From Selaginella moellendorffii (lineage: Eukaryota > Streptophyta > Lycopodiopsida > Selaginellales > Selaginellaceae), in NCBI RefSeq assembly GCF_000143415.4, contig NW_003314323.1:376499-440498 (forward strand): 64,000 nucleotides of DNA, written 5' to 3'. Shown in pieces: positions 31,780 to 42,601 of this stretch (positions are counted from its first letter, which is position 1; every line of letters begins with the position of its first letter). A program made the translations under genes and the position numbers. The notes below the pieces were generated by a model. It made no database searches. It worked only from the letters and a program-made list of their open reading frames with translations, and was not told the origin of the DNA.

Positions 31780-32760
31780 ATTCCTTGCGGATGACATTTT
31801 CAAATATTTCTTCACTCAATCCTCAAATCTCCATCAGACTTGTTCCATAATGCATAAAGAATTAATGTCACTACAATGGATTAATGTAAAATAGAATGTG
31901 TGACAAATTAATTTTTTTCTTTTGTGAAGTTTGGTTTGTTTAATAGTAAATGATCTATAATTTATAAACAAAATATTTTCTAATTCAATAAAAAAATCTA
32001 ACAAGATACCCAATAAATTCATATAAAATTTCAAACTTTATTACATATATAAATTTGATATTTTATAAGTGTGTTTCAATTTGATATAGTGTTACAATAT
32101 ACTCGTGCTATGCAAATCTATTGTTACTCAAATATTACAAAAGAAATATTGAATTTTTCCAAATGAGAAAATATTATTATAAAAGAGGCAGAGTAAAAAA
32201 AAAGAGTGATAAAAAATTCTAAATAAAAAATAATTAAAATATATTAAAATGTATAAATTATAAAAAACAAAAAACTTTAGAAACACCTTGTTTCGGGGAG
32301 AGATAAGTATTCATATTAGTTTATTAAAAGCTTGGAAAACATTTTATTTTCTGTGAGAAAGGATATTCTCATTATTTTTTTCTTTAAAAAATTTTAAAAT
32401 TTGAATGAAATATAGATGCAAAATATTAATAAATTAATATTCCTAGCTTTTAACTTTTGGAAGCATTCTCTATACACTCAACAGCATCTACCCAATTAAA
32501 TCAGGGCATTCTCTAACAACATGTCGCAGCATCTGACATATGCAGCATCTAAGCAAGTTCCCCACTAATCTCCACAATCACACACTCTGTATTTTCTTGG
32601 AATTTTTTTCTAAAAGTATAACGTATGGTGAAGTATCTAACTGCGAAGTGATAGCAAAGGAGCTTCTTTCATCGGCGCGCTCGGCAGACATGGCCATCGT
32701 ACCGTAAAGACGGTGGCGGTGGATCTCGACGATGTTTTCTTTAGCTTTTTATTTGGGCGA
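31780..32760. other. AT-rich intergenic region
   Basis: About 980 bp, strongly AT-rich until about 32640, with no frame, RNA gene or repeat I can support. The last 120 bp form the 3' flank of the HIBCH-like gene. Confidence 0.6.
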
Positions 32761-34649
32761 TCAGACAATAAGGTCGCAGTCGAGAGTACGAAACAAGAAT
32801 TCAATCTCTTCGGCACGAACGCTTTCTAACTGAGCAGGCTGCCACTTTGGTTTCTGGAAGACAGTATTATAAGCTCAACGGTGAGAAGAGAGTAAATTTA
32901 CCTGGTCCTTGTCTACTAGAACAGCTCGAACTCCTTCAAAGAAGTCATCTCGAACGGCAATTCGAAGAGCCATACGATACTCCGCTTTCATTACGTCCTC
33001 AATCTACCATAATTTCACGAACATTAGATAACGAAAAAAACAAAGCGCAAGCATACCTGTGCGGATGGATTCAAAACCACTGAGGAGAAATGCTTGTGAG
33101 TGGCTTCCAGGCTGAATGGTGCGGCCTTTTGAATCCCCGCGAGAGCAGCTTTTGCCCACCCGGCAACTGGAAGAAACAACGTAAAAAAGCTCAGAACAAT
33201 GCTAAACTTCTAGACCTTTCGCATCCGAAGAGTGTTGCTCTTTCTCCAAAGCCTTTATTGATTCGGAGACCGATTTATCTGGACCGAAAGCTGAGGATAT
33301 GCGAGGCAACAGCGTCTTGAGCTGGGCAGGAGCTTCAGGTTTACCGCCGAAAACTTTGAGGGCATCTTCCACTGCTTCAGAAGCATTGGACCTTATAGAA
33401 TCAACGTTAACATAGAACCATCCAAAAAGTGAGAAGCTTCTTACAAGTCCTTCGCCAGGAGAGATTCCTTCAACGATGACAAGTTCTCCGAAGGCACGAA
33501 ATGCGTTCCCAGTCCCACAAAGAGAGCATCAGCAGGTTCATTGACTCGCGCACCGGATAAACCGAGATAAGTTCCTGCAATCTCAAGCTATTTCACATCC
33601 ACAAGGAAAACAAAAAGACAAACAATCTTTCTACGAAACTCACCTACAGCTCCATTTGCAGGAGTTCGAGCTGCTATATATGCAAAACCAACGTCTGGAA
33701 ACAAGCCGATTCCATTCTCAGGCATGGCAAGAACCGTCCTCTGATCACAAAACAAACGCAAAGCTTAGCTTCGAAACGAGCCAAGGTAAAACGCCACAGA
33801 CCTCGGTAATCACGCGATACTTGCCATGGCCCGACAAGCCGATGCCAAAACCCATGGTTATCCCGTCCATCAACGAGATGTAAGGTTTTTGGTAGCGAGC
33901 AATCGTGCAGATTAAGCTGTACTCAGCTGAGAACACCTACATTAGAAAACAACGAGATTTGTCAGCCTCAGAAGTTGATAGTGCATGCATTAGACAAATA
34001 GGAATGGAAAAGAAGAAAAAAAAAGAAAGAAAGGAAACAATGCAACCTTGACAGCCAGTTTATGCATCCCAAATAACTTGCAGCCAGTGGTGGTCATCCA
34101 CTTTACATCTCCTCCTGCATTTACTCTTGTCAAGAAAACAAAATTTAAGCTCTAGACTAGACATGGTGCACGAAAAGCTTTTCCTATGGAAGTCTTTCAA
34201 AGCAGGCAGCCTGAGAGACACCCTTGAAATTCAGACCTGTTGCAAGAGAGGTGAATGGATGTCATCTTTTAGAGTCGCTGCGAGCCACTTCACATCCATT
34301 CCTGCATGAGGATTAAGTAGTGAAACAGGCAAAAACGAATTCCCTCGTCTAAAGTTCTAACTGAGAAATAAATTTGATCAGGACTTTACCTGCGGAGAAT
34401 GCGCGCGACGAGCTGCTTTCCACAAGAACGGCCTTCACAGCGGGATTCGCTGCCCATTCGTCAAGATAGTTCTTATACGCCACATCCATGTCTGATCAAG
34501 AGATTTCGATGAGAGAGCTGGAGAATGTAGCTCATAAAAACCCAAGAAATTTCTGGAGTACCTAGATTCATCGCGTTGAGAGCCTTGGGCCGATCAAGCG
34601 TGAGCACAGCCAGGCCATTCGGCGAGACGCTCCCTCGAACGAACTCCAT
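32761..34649 (-). CDS. 3-hydroxyisobutyryl-CoA hydrolase-like protein (crotonase fold)
   Basis: Minus strand, about 12 exons counting two alternative ones; ATG at 34647-34649, stop at 32761-32763. Begins [20 protein letters not shown], then PKALNAMN and RAFSAG, an exon supplying GGDVKW or [81 protein letters not shown] and a C-terminus of [20 protein letters not shown]. This is the plant HIBYL-CoA-hydrolase-like type (closest in memory to Arabidopsis At4g13360), linked to valine catabolism; the GGD and PENGIG loops carry the oxyanion hole and catalytic Glu region. No transit peptide or C-terminal peroxisomal signal is visible, so a first exon could be missing. Head-to-head with PPR5, 102 bp apart. 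Confidence 0.85.
34047..34114 (-). other. Alternative exon A of the HIBCH-like gene (GGDVKW form)
   Basis: 68 nt, entered in phase 1 and left in phase 0. Gives [19 protein letters not shown] with the canonical Gly-Gly-Asp of the oxyanion loop. Acceptor AAATGCAG/GA, donor GTCAAG/GT. Joining it after exon B gives GAG GAG ATG TAA, a stop; joining it to the upstream constitutive exon keeps the frame. Confidence 0.65.
34237..34301 (-). other. Alternative exon B of the HIBCH-like gene (GMDVKW form)
   Basis: 65 nt with the same entry and exit phases as exon A. Gives [17 protein letters not shown], similar to exon A at its start (DVKW), so the two look like a tandem exon duplication. It changes the second glycine of the loop to methionine. 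Acceptor TCATGCAG/GA, donor CAACAG/GT. Confidence 0.6.
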
Positions 34650-34751
34650 AGCCTAGCTACAAATCCCAAACCCTGGAATCTAAATTTTGTCTGCCTGCCA
34701 AAACATAAAGTAAATGCCCGGGAATATCCCCGATTTTGAAATTTAAAAAGC

Positions 34752-36806
34752 ATGGATTTTGCCGCCGTGGAGCGGCTCATCAGATGCGAGCCACTCCCGC
34801 GAGCCCGGGACATCGTCCAGTCCGTACAGAGAAAGAGCCCTACTTCTGGCACATACCTGGCCAATCTCCTGGTCCAGCGGTACGGCCGATGCGGCGACAT
34901 CGATCAGGCTTTGAAGATCTTCCACTCGATCGAGGCCAAGGACTCCTTCTCATGGAATCTGATGCTAGCGGCGTATGCCCAGAATGGGAGACTCGAGGAG
35001 TCCGAGACCTTCTTCTCGGCAATGCCACACAAGGATCTAGTTTCGTGGACGACGATGCTATCGGCCTACTCAAGCGATGGCAAGCTCGACGATGCGCGGT
35101 GGATCTTCGATCAGATGCCACACAGAAGCATCGCGTCGTGGAACGCGATGCTTACTGCGTATGCCGCGTCGGGGCATCTGGAGGGTGTTAAGTTGTTCTT
35201 TGATTCCATGCAGAAGACCAACATGGTTTCGTGGATCACGCTTCTCAACGCGTACACGAAGCTGGGATCTTTCGATGAAGCTAGAGATATCTTCAACTCC
35301 ATGCCCGATCGGAGCCTGGCCGCCTGGAACTCGATCCTCACGGCTGCTGCTCACAAGGGGGAATTTGCTGATGCCGAGGAGATTTTTCTAAGACTGCTGC
35401 CATGCCGGGACATCAGGTCATGGAACTCGATGCTCGGAGCTGTAGCGAAATCACAAAGTATTGCAAGAACACAGGACTTTTTTCATAGCTCAATGCCGGA
35501 GATGAATATAATGTCATGGACTACAATGCTCGCGGCATTGGCCAACAATGGGGATTTCGGTAAGGCTAGCGCTTTTCTTAACTCCATGCCCGTCTCAAAC
35601 ATCGTCTCTTGGAACTCCCTTCTTTGCGCTTCCACAAAAGCTGGAGACTACGTAGGATCAAGTAGAATATTCGATGCAATGCCAGAGCACCACCTTCCCT
35701 CGTGCAATGCGGTACTCGAAGCATATTCCCAGCTCGGGTATCCTCATCGTGTTAGACTCTTATTTGATTCTATGCCCGAGCGCGATATGGCGACGTGGAC
35801 AATAGTATTAACGGCATATTCTCAGCTACGGCATCTTGCCTTGGTAGAAGATGTCTTTAACAATATGCCTTTTCACGACCTTTTTTCGTGGACAGCTATG
35901 CTCTCAGCATATTCACTTAACGGGAATCTTTCAAAGTGCGAGAAGTTGTTTCTCTCCATGAAAAACGTTGACTTTGTTTGTGTGAATGCTATGGTCACTG
36001 CTTATGCCCGAAACGGACATCTTGAAGAGTGCAAGTCTCTCTTTGATAAAACATCATCATCGAACCTTGTGCTACGGAATTCGATGCTATCAGCCTTTTG
36101 CAAAGCTGGTTATATCAACGATGCAAAAACTTTGTTTGACTCAATGCCAGAGAGAGACTTGGTTTCCTGGAATTCCATCCTTGATGTGTATTGTGAAAAT
36201 GGGGATTTGGAGGAAACAAAGTTCTTGTTTGACCTCATGCCCGAGAAATCAATTGTCTCGTTCAACATCATGTTAGCGGCCTATAGCCAGGGTCAACAGG
36301 TGGATTTGGCGAGGACGTTTTTTGAAACAATGCCAGAATGGGATCTTGTGTCTTGGAGCACAATGCTTGCAATGAACACACACAATGGGCGCTTTTCTGA
36401 GACAATCAAGTGTTTTGGATCCATGGCACTTGAAGCTGTAGAGGCAGATCTAGTCTCCTTCACATCAGTTCTCCTGGGTTGCAACCATGCAGGAGATCTC
36501 AAAACAGGGCTCTTGATATTTTTATCCATGGGATTTGATTATGGTATAGAGAATCCGACTAAGCAGCAGTATGGTTGTGTTATTGACTTGGTGGCAAGAG
36601 CTGGGTATTTGGAAGTAGCCGAGAGTTTGATTCTTAGCATGCCTTTTGTTGCTGAAGTTTCAGATTGGATGTGTTTAATCTCGGCTTGTTGCAACCATAA
36701 TCAAGGTTTTGAGGTTGGTCGTAGGGCTTACAATAAAGCAGCAGCACTGAATACAAAGGCATCTGGGTCATTTGTGTTGATGTCAAATATTTTCTCGTTA
36801 CAATAA
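34752..36806 (+). CDS. PPR5, S-type pentatricopeptide repeat protein
   Basis: Intronless, 684 residues, ATG at 34752 (MDFAAVERLIRCEPLPRARD). One of the purest arrays in the window: about 18 S-type repeats of about 31 residues (DLVSWTTMLSAYSSDGKLDD, SLAAWNSILTAAAHKGEFAD, DLFSWTAMLSAYSLNGNLSK), a longer repeat (AVEADLVSFTSVLLGCNHAG), CVIDLVARAGYLEVAESLIL and a weak E1 motif (VSDWMCLISACCNHNQGFEV, ASGSFVLMSNIFS). It ends there, without E2 or DYW. Codon use is AT-richer in the second half than in PPR1. Divergent promoter shared with the HIBCH-like gene. Confidence 0.88.
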   Translation: MDFAAVERLIRCEPLPRARDIVQSVQRKSPTSGTYLANLLVQRYGRCGDIDQALKIFHSIEAKDSFSWNLMLAAYAQNGRLEESETFFSAMPHKDLVSWTTMLSAYSSDGKLDDARWIFDQMPHRSIASWNAMLTAYAASGHLEGVKLFFDSMQKTNMVSWITLLNAYTKLGSFDEARDIFNSMPDRSLAAWNSILTAAAHKGEFADAEEIFLRLLPCRDIRSWNSMLGAVAKSQSIARTQDFFHSSMPEMNIMSWTTMLAALANNGDFGKASAFLNSMPVSNIVSWNSLLCASTKAGDYVGSSRIFDAMPEHHLPSCNAVLEAYSQLGYPHRVRLLFDSMPERDMATWTIVLTAYSQLRHLALVEDVFNNMPFHDLFSWTAMLSAYSLNGNLSKCEKLFLSMKNVDFVCVNAMVTAYARNGHLEECKSLFDKTSSSNLVLRNSMLSAFCKAGYINDAKTLFDSMPERDLVSWNSILDVYCENGDLEETKFLFDLMPEKSIVSFNIMLAAYSQGQQVDLARTFFETMPEWDLVSWSTMLAMNTHNGRFSETIKCFGSMALEAVEADLVSFTSVLLGCNHAGDLKTGLLIFLSMGFDYGIENPTKQQYGCVIDLVARAGYLEVAESLILSMPFVAEVSDWMCLISACCNHNQGFEVGRRAYNKAAALNTKASGSFVLMSNIFSLQ

Positions 36807-36809
36807 CTA

Positions 36810-37800
36810 ATATTTAAACCCACCAACAAAGACTTTAAAAGAGTTTTTTATTTGAGTAGTAAATATTATTGAATAAAGTAAACATATGGTGGCTGGCTCT
36901 ATCTCAAATTTCCCTTTCACAATTGTAAGTTCATTTTGTTCAGCCGGCTTTGAAGAAGTAACTGATGCATGGCAGTTAAGCACAACTGCGCTTTTGGTGT
37001 CCATTTGGCAAAGCTTGTGGCTGGTAAATCATAAATGCTGCATAGATTTGGTGAAGAACAGCAACAGTCTTGGCACAGATCCTTCATACTGGTTGTCAGA
37101 TTGTCTATTCGATTGCACCCACGCAACGCCTGTCATGGCTGCTGCATAGCCAACCGGACCAATTTGTATCGTGTATCAGCACATATTTGGGATACATGGG
37201 TGGAGCCTTCAACATTGCGAGGTAGAGCTGTGGAACTTAACGAGTATCACTAATGTTTCTAGTTGCAAGGAGGGATTTTGCGGCTTCTGGCCTCGTTGGA
37301 GCCAGTGGTCTCGGTGGTGGTTGTTCGTGGCCTCTTCCTTTTGGCACCAATGGAGGTTCGTTTCTTTGTCTGTCTTGACAGTCTCGTCAAGACTCACCGA
37401 TTCGGAAATGAAAACGCAGGCAATACCTTCGATTCTTTTACTACCTCGAGCTTTTGGTAGCGAACAGTGCATTTGTTTCAACTCCAAATTGTAATTATGA
37501 GGAAAACCACTTACCTTTGTGTACAGCGTTTAGTGGCATTTTTTTAGAAAAGTGTCCGACAACTCCGACTCTTTTCGAAAGGCAGCAACAGCCGGATTTT
37601 CTGAAGATGGCTCAAGCAGCTTTGCAAAAACCAGAACTGGAGGTTGTTGCGGAGGTACGTATGGCTAGGATTCAATTACTACAGAACTTGCAGAAATTTT
37701 TTCCAAAGCACCATCAAACTGCATCCCTGTCAAAGCATCTAGAAATCATAAAAATATTTCAGGGATCTTGTCCTATTTAGCTATGGACAGAATATCATGT
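36810..37800 (-). other. Possible unidentified gene or gene relic
   Basis: Between PPR5 and CYP74 several minus-strand stretches look coding: one reading VFAKLLEPSSENPAVAAFRK and ELSDTFLKK (about 37650-37530), one reading EPPLVPKGRGHEQPPP (about 37350-37290) and one reading PQLYLAMLKAPPMYPKYVL (about 37235-37180), each near plausible splice signals. I could not assemble a complete frame and a TAG interrupts the first, so this may be a decayed gene. No family recognized. The rest up to 37992 is the CYP74 upstream region. Confidence 0.25.
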
Positions 37801-37992
37801 TACACGTGACAGTGCTCGGTTGTCTTCGACATGACATATTAACAGCTGGGTTTTTTAATTGGTGTGGTCCTAATGGAAAGACGACTTGCTTCTGGCTAAG
37901 CATGACTATGATGGGAGATCAGCAGCAAGAATGTTTCTGCTAGCTATTTATCTTCGTTACTCTGAGACTGTGTGATGGTGCGAGAGTAGAGA

Positions 37993-39444
37993 ATGGAGAA
38001 CGAAGAAGCAAAAATTTCTGGGTCAGTCAAGGCAGTTCCTGGTGGATATGGGCTTCCTTTCTTCGGAGCAATGAGAGATAGGCTCGAATTGTATTGGTTC
38101 CAAGGGGATGTTGAATTTTTCAAGAGGCGGATTGAGAAATACAAGAGCACAGTATTCAGGACGAACTTTGCTCCGGGGCCTCCAGGTTATCAGAATCCCA
38201 GAGGTGTAGCTTTACTGGATCACAAAAGTTTCCAGGTGATGCTCGACAACAGCAAAGTGGACAAGAGCGACACCTTCTTCGGAACTGCAATGCCGAGTGT
38301 TGCATTCACGGGTGGCTATCGCGCTCTGCCATATCTGGACACCACCGAAGAGAAGCATACTTTGTACAAGCGCCTGCTCATCGAGCTACTGCACATGAAG
38401 TTCTCAAGTATGGTGACCGAGTATAGCAAGGCTTTCGCTGAAACATCTGCCACATGGGAGTTGGCCGTGGCGAAGTCTGGAAAAGCCGAGGTTGGAGACT
38501 CGAGTGGTAGCATGGTGGTGAATGTTCTTCTGAAGAGCATCACTGGGCATCAGGATCCAGCTTCCATCATTGGAAGTGATCCACACTCAACATTCCAGAC
38601 ATGGTCTTTCGTGCAGTTTGCAGGAACCGTTGTTGGCGTGCTTCCGCACTTTGTGGAAGAGCTGACTTACCACTCGTTCTCTCTGCCTTCGATGTTGGTG
38701 AAGTCTAAGTACGCTGCTCTGTGCAAGTTCTTCAGGAATTATGCAACCGAAGCTTTAGATCTGGCGGAGAGCAAGTATGGCCTGGACAGAGAAGAGGCTG
38801 TGCACCAGCTGGTTTTCTGCTTTGGAGTGAACGCAAGAGTGGGGCTGATGAAGAAAATTCCAGTTATGGTCTACTACATCGCCAAAATGGGTCCTGAATT
38901 TCAAGCTAGACTTGCAAACGAGGTACGTTCGGCTATCAGTGAACAGGGAGGCGGTGGTTTCAATGTGAAAGCACTATCAGGCATGCCTCTGCTCAAATCA
39001 ACAGTTTTAGAGGCTTTCAGGTTGATGCCATCCACATTTTTTGTCTATGCTCGTGCCAGAGAAGATATAGTCGTCGAAAGCCACGATGCTTTGTACAAAG
39101 TTGGGAAAGGCGAGCTTCTTGGTGCTCATTGGTACTATGTTTTGAGGGATCCTAAGGTGTTTGAGGATCCGCAGCGGTTCAATCCTGAGAGGTTTATGGG
39201 GAAACAAGGAGAGGCTTTGTTTCCGCAGCTGGTCTGGTCGAATGGAAGGCAGGATCAAACACCTGGTGAAAATGATAAGCAGTGTCCTGCTAAAGATTAC
39301 GCTGTGATGCTCACCAGTCAGTTTGTAGCTGAAATGTTTTTGAAGTATGATGCTTTCGAGATCACTGACGATTCTACGATTGATACAACAAGTCTCAAGG
39401 TGGCTTTCAAATCGTTGAAGAAGCGTACACAAATTTCTTCATAA
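37993..39444 (+). CDS. CYP74-family cytochrome P450 (fatty-acid hydroperoxide metabolism)
   Basis: Intronless, 483 residues, ATG at 37993 (MENEEAKISGSVKAVPGGYG). CYP74 hallmarks: the N-terminal PGGYGLPFFGAMRDRLELYW, the I-helix segment FCFGVNARVGLMKKIP with the Asn typical of the family, the ExxR-like EAFRLMPS region, and the atypical heme loop with its insertion, ending NDKQCPAKDYA, where Cys is the heme ligand. CYP74 enzymes (allene oxide synthase, hydroperoxide lyase, divinyl ether and epoxyalcohol synthases) rearrange lipoxygenase hydroperoxides without O2 or reductase. Which of these it is cannot be decided from the motif alone; Selaginella has a lineage-specific set. No plastid transit peptide is evident. 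Confidence 0.88.
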   Translation: MENEEAKISGSVKAVPGGYGLPFFGAMRDRLELYWFQGDVEFFKRRIEKYKSTVFRTNFAPGPPGYQNPRGVALLDHKSFQVMLDNSKVDKSDTFFGTAMPSVAFTGGYRALPYLDTTEEKHTLYKRLLIELLHMKFSSMVTEYSKAFAETSATWELAVAKSGKAEVGDSSGSMVVNVLLKSITGHQDPASIIGSDPHSTFQTWSFVQFAGTVVGVLPHFVEELTYHSFSLPSMLVKSKYAALCKFFRNYATEALDLAESKYGLDREEAVHQLVFCFGVNARVGLMKKIPVMVYYIAKMGPEFQARLANEVRSAISEQGGGGFNVKALSGMPLLKSTVLEAFRLMPSTFFVYARAREDIVVESHDALYKVGKGELLGAHWYYVLRDPKVFEDPQRFNPERFMGKQGEALFPQLVWSNGRQDQTPGENDKQCPAKDYAVMLTSQFVAEMFLKYDAFEITDDSTIDTTSLKVAFKSLKKRTQISS

Positions 39445-40401
39445 ACGTGCTCAATCGATATCCTGGCCAGTGAAATATGAAGCCTGACAGCACGTTGGTT
39501 CAATAAACAACTTATCAATCACCTTCAGAGCACTCAACACCTGGCAGAAGTCTAGACAAATGCTTCGGATAGACATCAGCCATACCAAACACTGCAGGAT
39601 TATTTGAATAATTTTATTGTATAATATCAATATTTAATGAGTAGATTTCTAAATATAGCTTGTAGTTTAGATGCATTATTCTTGAATTAGAAATTATAAT
39701 AAAAGATGGTAAGAGGGAAACTATAACTATTATATGGCAATCATCCTAGGTGTGCGTGGCGTAGCATAAACTAAATTATACTGCAAGCTAAATCAATCAA
39801 AACATATGTCTATTTGAATTGTTTAAACACATATGTGACTCACAAAATAATTTAGACATAATTTTTTTCAAAGCATCGCCATGTTTGCATGGTCTTTTAA
39901 ACACTAGCGCCATATATGAATTCTACAATTGGTTTGTCACCATGCGGCACCAAGGAATAGACAGGTGGGCGTCAAAGGCAATTGTGTTGATCTCACTCAG
40001 TAGCCTCTACTACCACCGCCTTTCTAGAACTCTTGGCGCAATCTCAACAACACCCTTGGGCGAGATCCCTTTACATGTGCCGAAGATCAAGCACCCAGAT
40101 CCCAGCCACAATCTCCTCCAAAGTGCCACCTTCAATTGTTTTGTGTCTCCATTGCCCGATCTCACCTCAAAGTCTCTCATGGGAAGGATTAATCTTTGAA
40201 TTTGCCCATCAATCTACAGCCAAGAAAACCATAAAAAAAGTCACAACAAGTGCTTTGCACTTGCCAAGCATGGATTGAATTGAATCACTAAAAAATTTGA
40301 ACTCATAAAATTAGAATATTCTTAAAGCCTACCTAACTTAAAAATATTTGACTTGAAAGTTTTTAACTGTTGAAAAGAAAAAGAATATCTAGTACCATTC
40401 T
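39445..40401. other. Intergenic region without recognizable genes
   Basis: About 950 bp, AT-rich from about 39590 to 39880 and more mixed after that. A short open stretch at 40030-40280 has no recognizable similarity. Nothing else supported. Confidence 0.5.
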
Positions 40402-42375
40402 TCAAGCTTGTTTCTTGATTTTGTGAGGACTGGCAACCGTCTCAGCTCGCTGGCAGGCAGCCATGGTTTTGACATGCTCAAACTCATCGCCCTACACAAC
40501 ATGATCCATCAGCATTTCTACAGCGTAAGCTACCAAACTTACCTTAATTGCTACGAACACATCATAAAGGCTATCCACCTTTGGTCTTCTGCTTTCAGGA
40601 GCTCGGCTTGTTTGGAATTCATCGAACCTGCAATGCAAAGATCAGATTCCTATACTAAAAGACGCCTGCATTTTTTACTTACATATATAAGTCTTCGTTC
40701 TCGTAGTATGCCACAGCTTCTGGCGATGGAGGGAGTTGTTTGAGGAGTTCCTCATTCTCGTCGAAAAATTGGCCGTAAGTGTCCACTGTTTGTTCGATGA
40801 AACACATAAATTGATAGAATCCGTGGAAGATTGATCATTTCATACCTGCATGCATTTCTATTAGCTCTGAGAAATTGTAGGCGACTTTGGGCGAGACGAA
40901 AAACATGAAGTTCAGAATCTGCATTTAGATGACAGATATCGATTAGTCTTGCTTGTGAGCCAAAATAAACATACCCAGTAATAAAAGAATGCTGCATGCT
41001 GCCCGAAGAATCGATCTCCCCATAGCAAATCTCCTCCAAGAGATTCCATGATTTTTAGATGGTGCATTTCATTCCATTCCTGGCAAACCATCGTAAGTAG
41101 AATAGAAGAGAAACTGAAAAAATGTACCTCTGCAAAATGGACTTTCCTTACATCCGCACCTACACGCCACCTACAAAAATAGTGAAGAAGATCAAGTCGC
41201 CAGCGGAATAACGCAAGCTCGCGAATACTAACCAGCCAAGAGTTTCGTACAAATGCAGCATAGAAATATATCTGTAAAGTTCGAAGTCAAGGATTCTCGG
41301 CCTTCGAAACAAAAGCCTTTAACTCAAGGATACGAAAAGTAAGGCATTCTTGCTACGGTTTCCAGAAACCAGAAGCGTTGAATTGGCCTGCCCTCAAAGA
41401 TTACATCTAGCATCTGCAATCACGAAATAAGATTAGAAATCAAATGTAATCGTACCAGAGAAAAACTGCGAAGACTACAAGCTCGGAAGCATGCATACCC
41501 AACAAAGAGCGTAATACGGACCAAGAATCCACCAGGGAGCCTCAACAGGCGGTCGATTGCGCTCCCTCTCCCAGACGGCGTCTCTGTTCAGTGTTAGCTT
41601 CGCGAGAGCTTTTCTGAGATCCTCTTGCTCCGTGTCAAGCTCCTGCATGAAATACAATGAGCTCTAGCAAGCACTCTCACGCTCACTTACCAGGAGCTCT
41701 TCTTTCAGCACTGGCAATCCATCGTAAAGTTGGAGTATCTTGTCGAATCCTCTGAAAAAGAGAACAAATCCACGTCCCAAGTAAGCAGCACCAACACCAA
41801 GTGGTTTGGAGTCTGAAAAGGCATCGTTAGAACAACCGGAAGCTAAGATTTAGCTACCACCTTCTGAGATTTCAAACTCTCCAAACAGATAGCTTCGTCT
41901 CAGCGCCTGGAAGTATAGAACCAACGTGTGAAGGAGGAGGAAACAATGGACAACGGATATAAACCTTCCATTCTCGACCAAAGTTCTCGAATGCGAGCCT
42001 GAAAAAACTCCCAGGAACACTGGGACCTTGGCGAAGGAACTTTGCTTGGAAGCCATAGTTGAAAGCAATTCTCTTTGGCTTGTGCGAGTGCGTGATAGAT
42101 AGATGCTCCTCGATCGCCTCCAACCTGAGCTCGCGGCTGGATTGCGCAATGGAAGACGGCGAATCATTCCCAACGCTTCCTTGAGCCCTCACAAGCAGCA
42201 ATTGAGCCCTATCGTTGCGGATTTTGGTAGAACCAGGGCAAGCAAGCCGACGGAAACTTACGCGAGCGCTAAAGAAGCTGGAATCGAGGCGCCTTGATCG
42301 CCGAGCTGGAGAATGCAAGAATTTTCGATCGCTGGAGCTTGGATCAGTGCTGGCGGCGCAGCTACACAGCGCCAT
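40402..42375 (-). CDS. PTOX: Plastid terminal oxidase (PTOX / IMMUTANS type)
   Basis: Twelve exons on the minus strand; first exon 41965-42375, last ending at the TGA at 40402-40404. The N-terminus ([19 protein letters not shown], Ser/Arg-rich for about 90 residues) looks like a chloroplast transit peptide. Core: [75 protein letters not shown] and [10 protein letters not shown]. These hold the di-iron ligands: E in LETVAR, ExxH in EEWNEMHH, E in LIEMHA and ExxH in DEFEH. The enzyme oxidizes plastoquinol with O2, needed for carotenoid synthesis and as an electron safety valve. All splice junctions keep frame. Head-to-head with mitochondrial AOX, 226 bp apart. Confidence 0.92.
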
Positions 42376-42601
42376 TTTCCCAGAAACAAAGACGAGAAGA
42401 ATAACGAGTACTCTAGAGCTCTGATACCTTAGAACCACTAGGAGCACGACGGGTGGCTTCATCTCAGCCGTTGATTCTAGGGCTCTAGAGAATATCTTTT
42501 TCTTTGGCACCAAGGAAGCCCTTTTTACATCAACGGCTGGGTCCTCTTCAAAACCACTTGGTCATATTCCGTGAATTTCCATCGATCGATCCATCGCGAG
42601 A
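42376..42601. promoter_or_regulatory. Shared divergent promoter of PTOX and AOX, with inverted repeat
   Basis: The 226 bp between the two start codons must hold both 5' UTRs and promoters. CAGCCGTTGAT at 42465-42475 and its exact reverse complement ATCAACGGCTG at 42529-42539 form an 11-bp inverted repeat with a 53-bp spacer, 89 bp from the PTOX start and 62 bp from the AOX start. The arms contain the AACGG core bound by plant MYB factors. Joint control is an inference from geometry. Confidence 0.5.
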
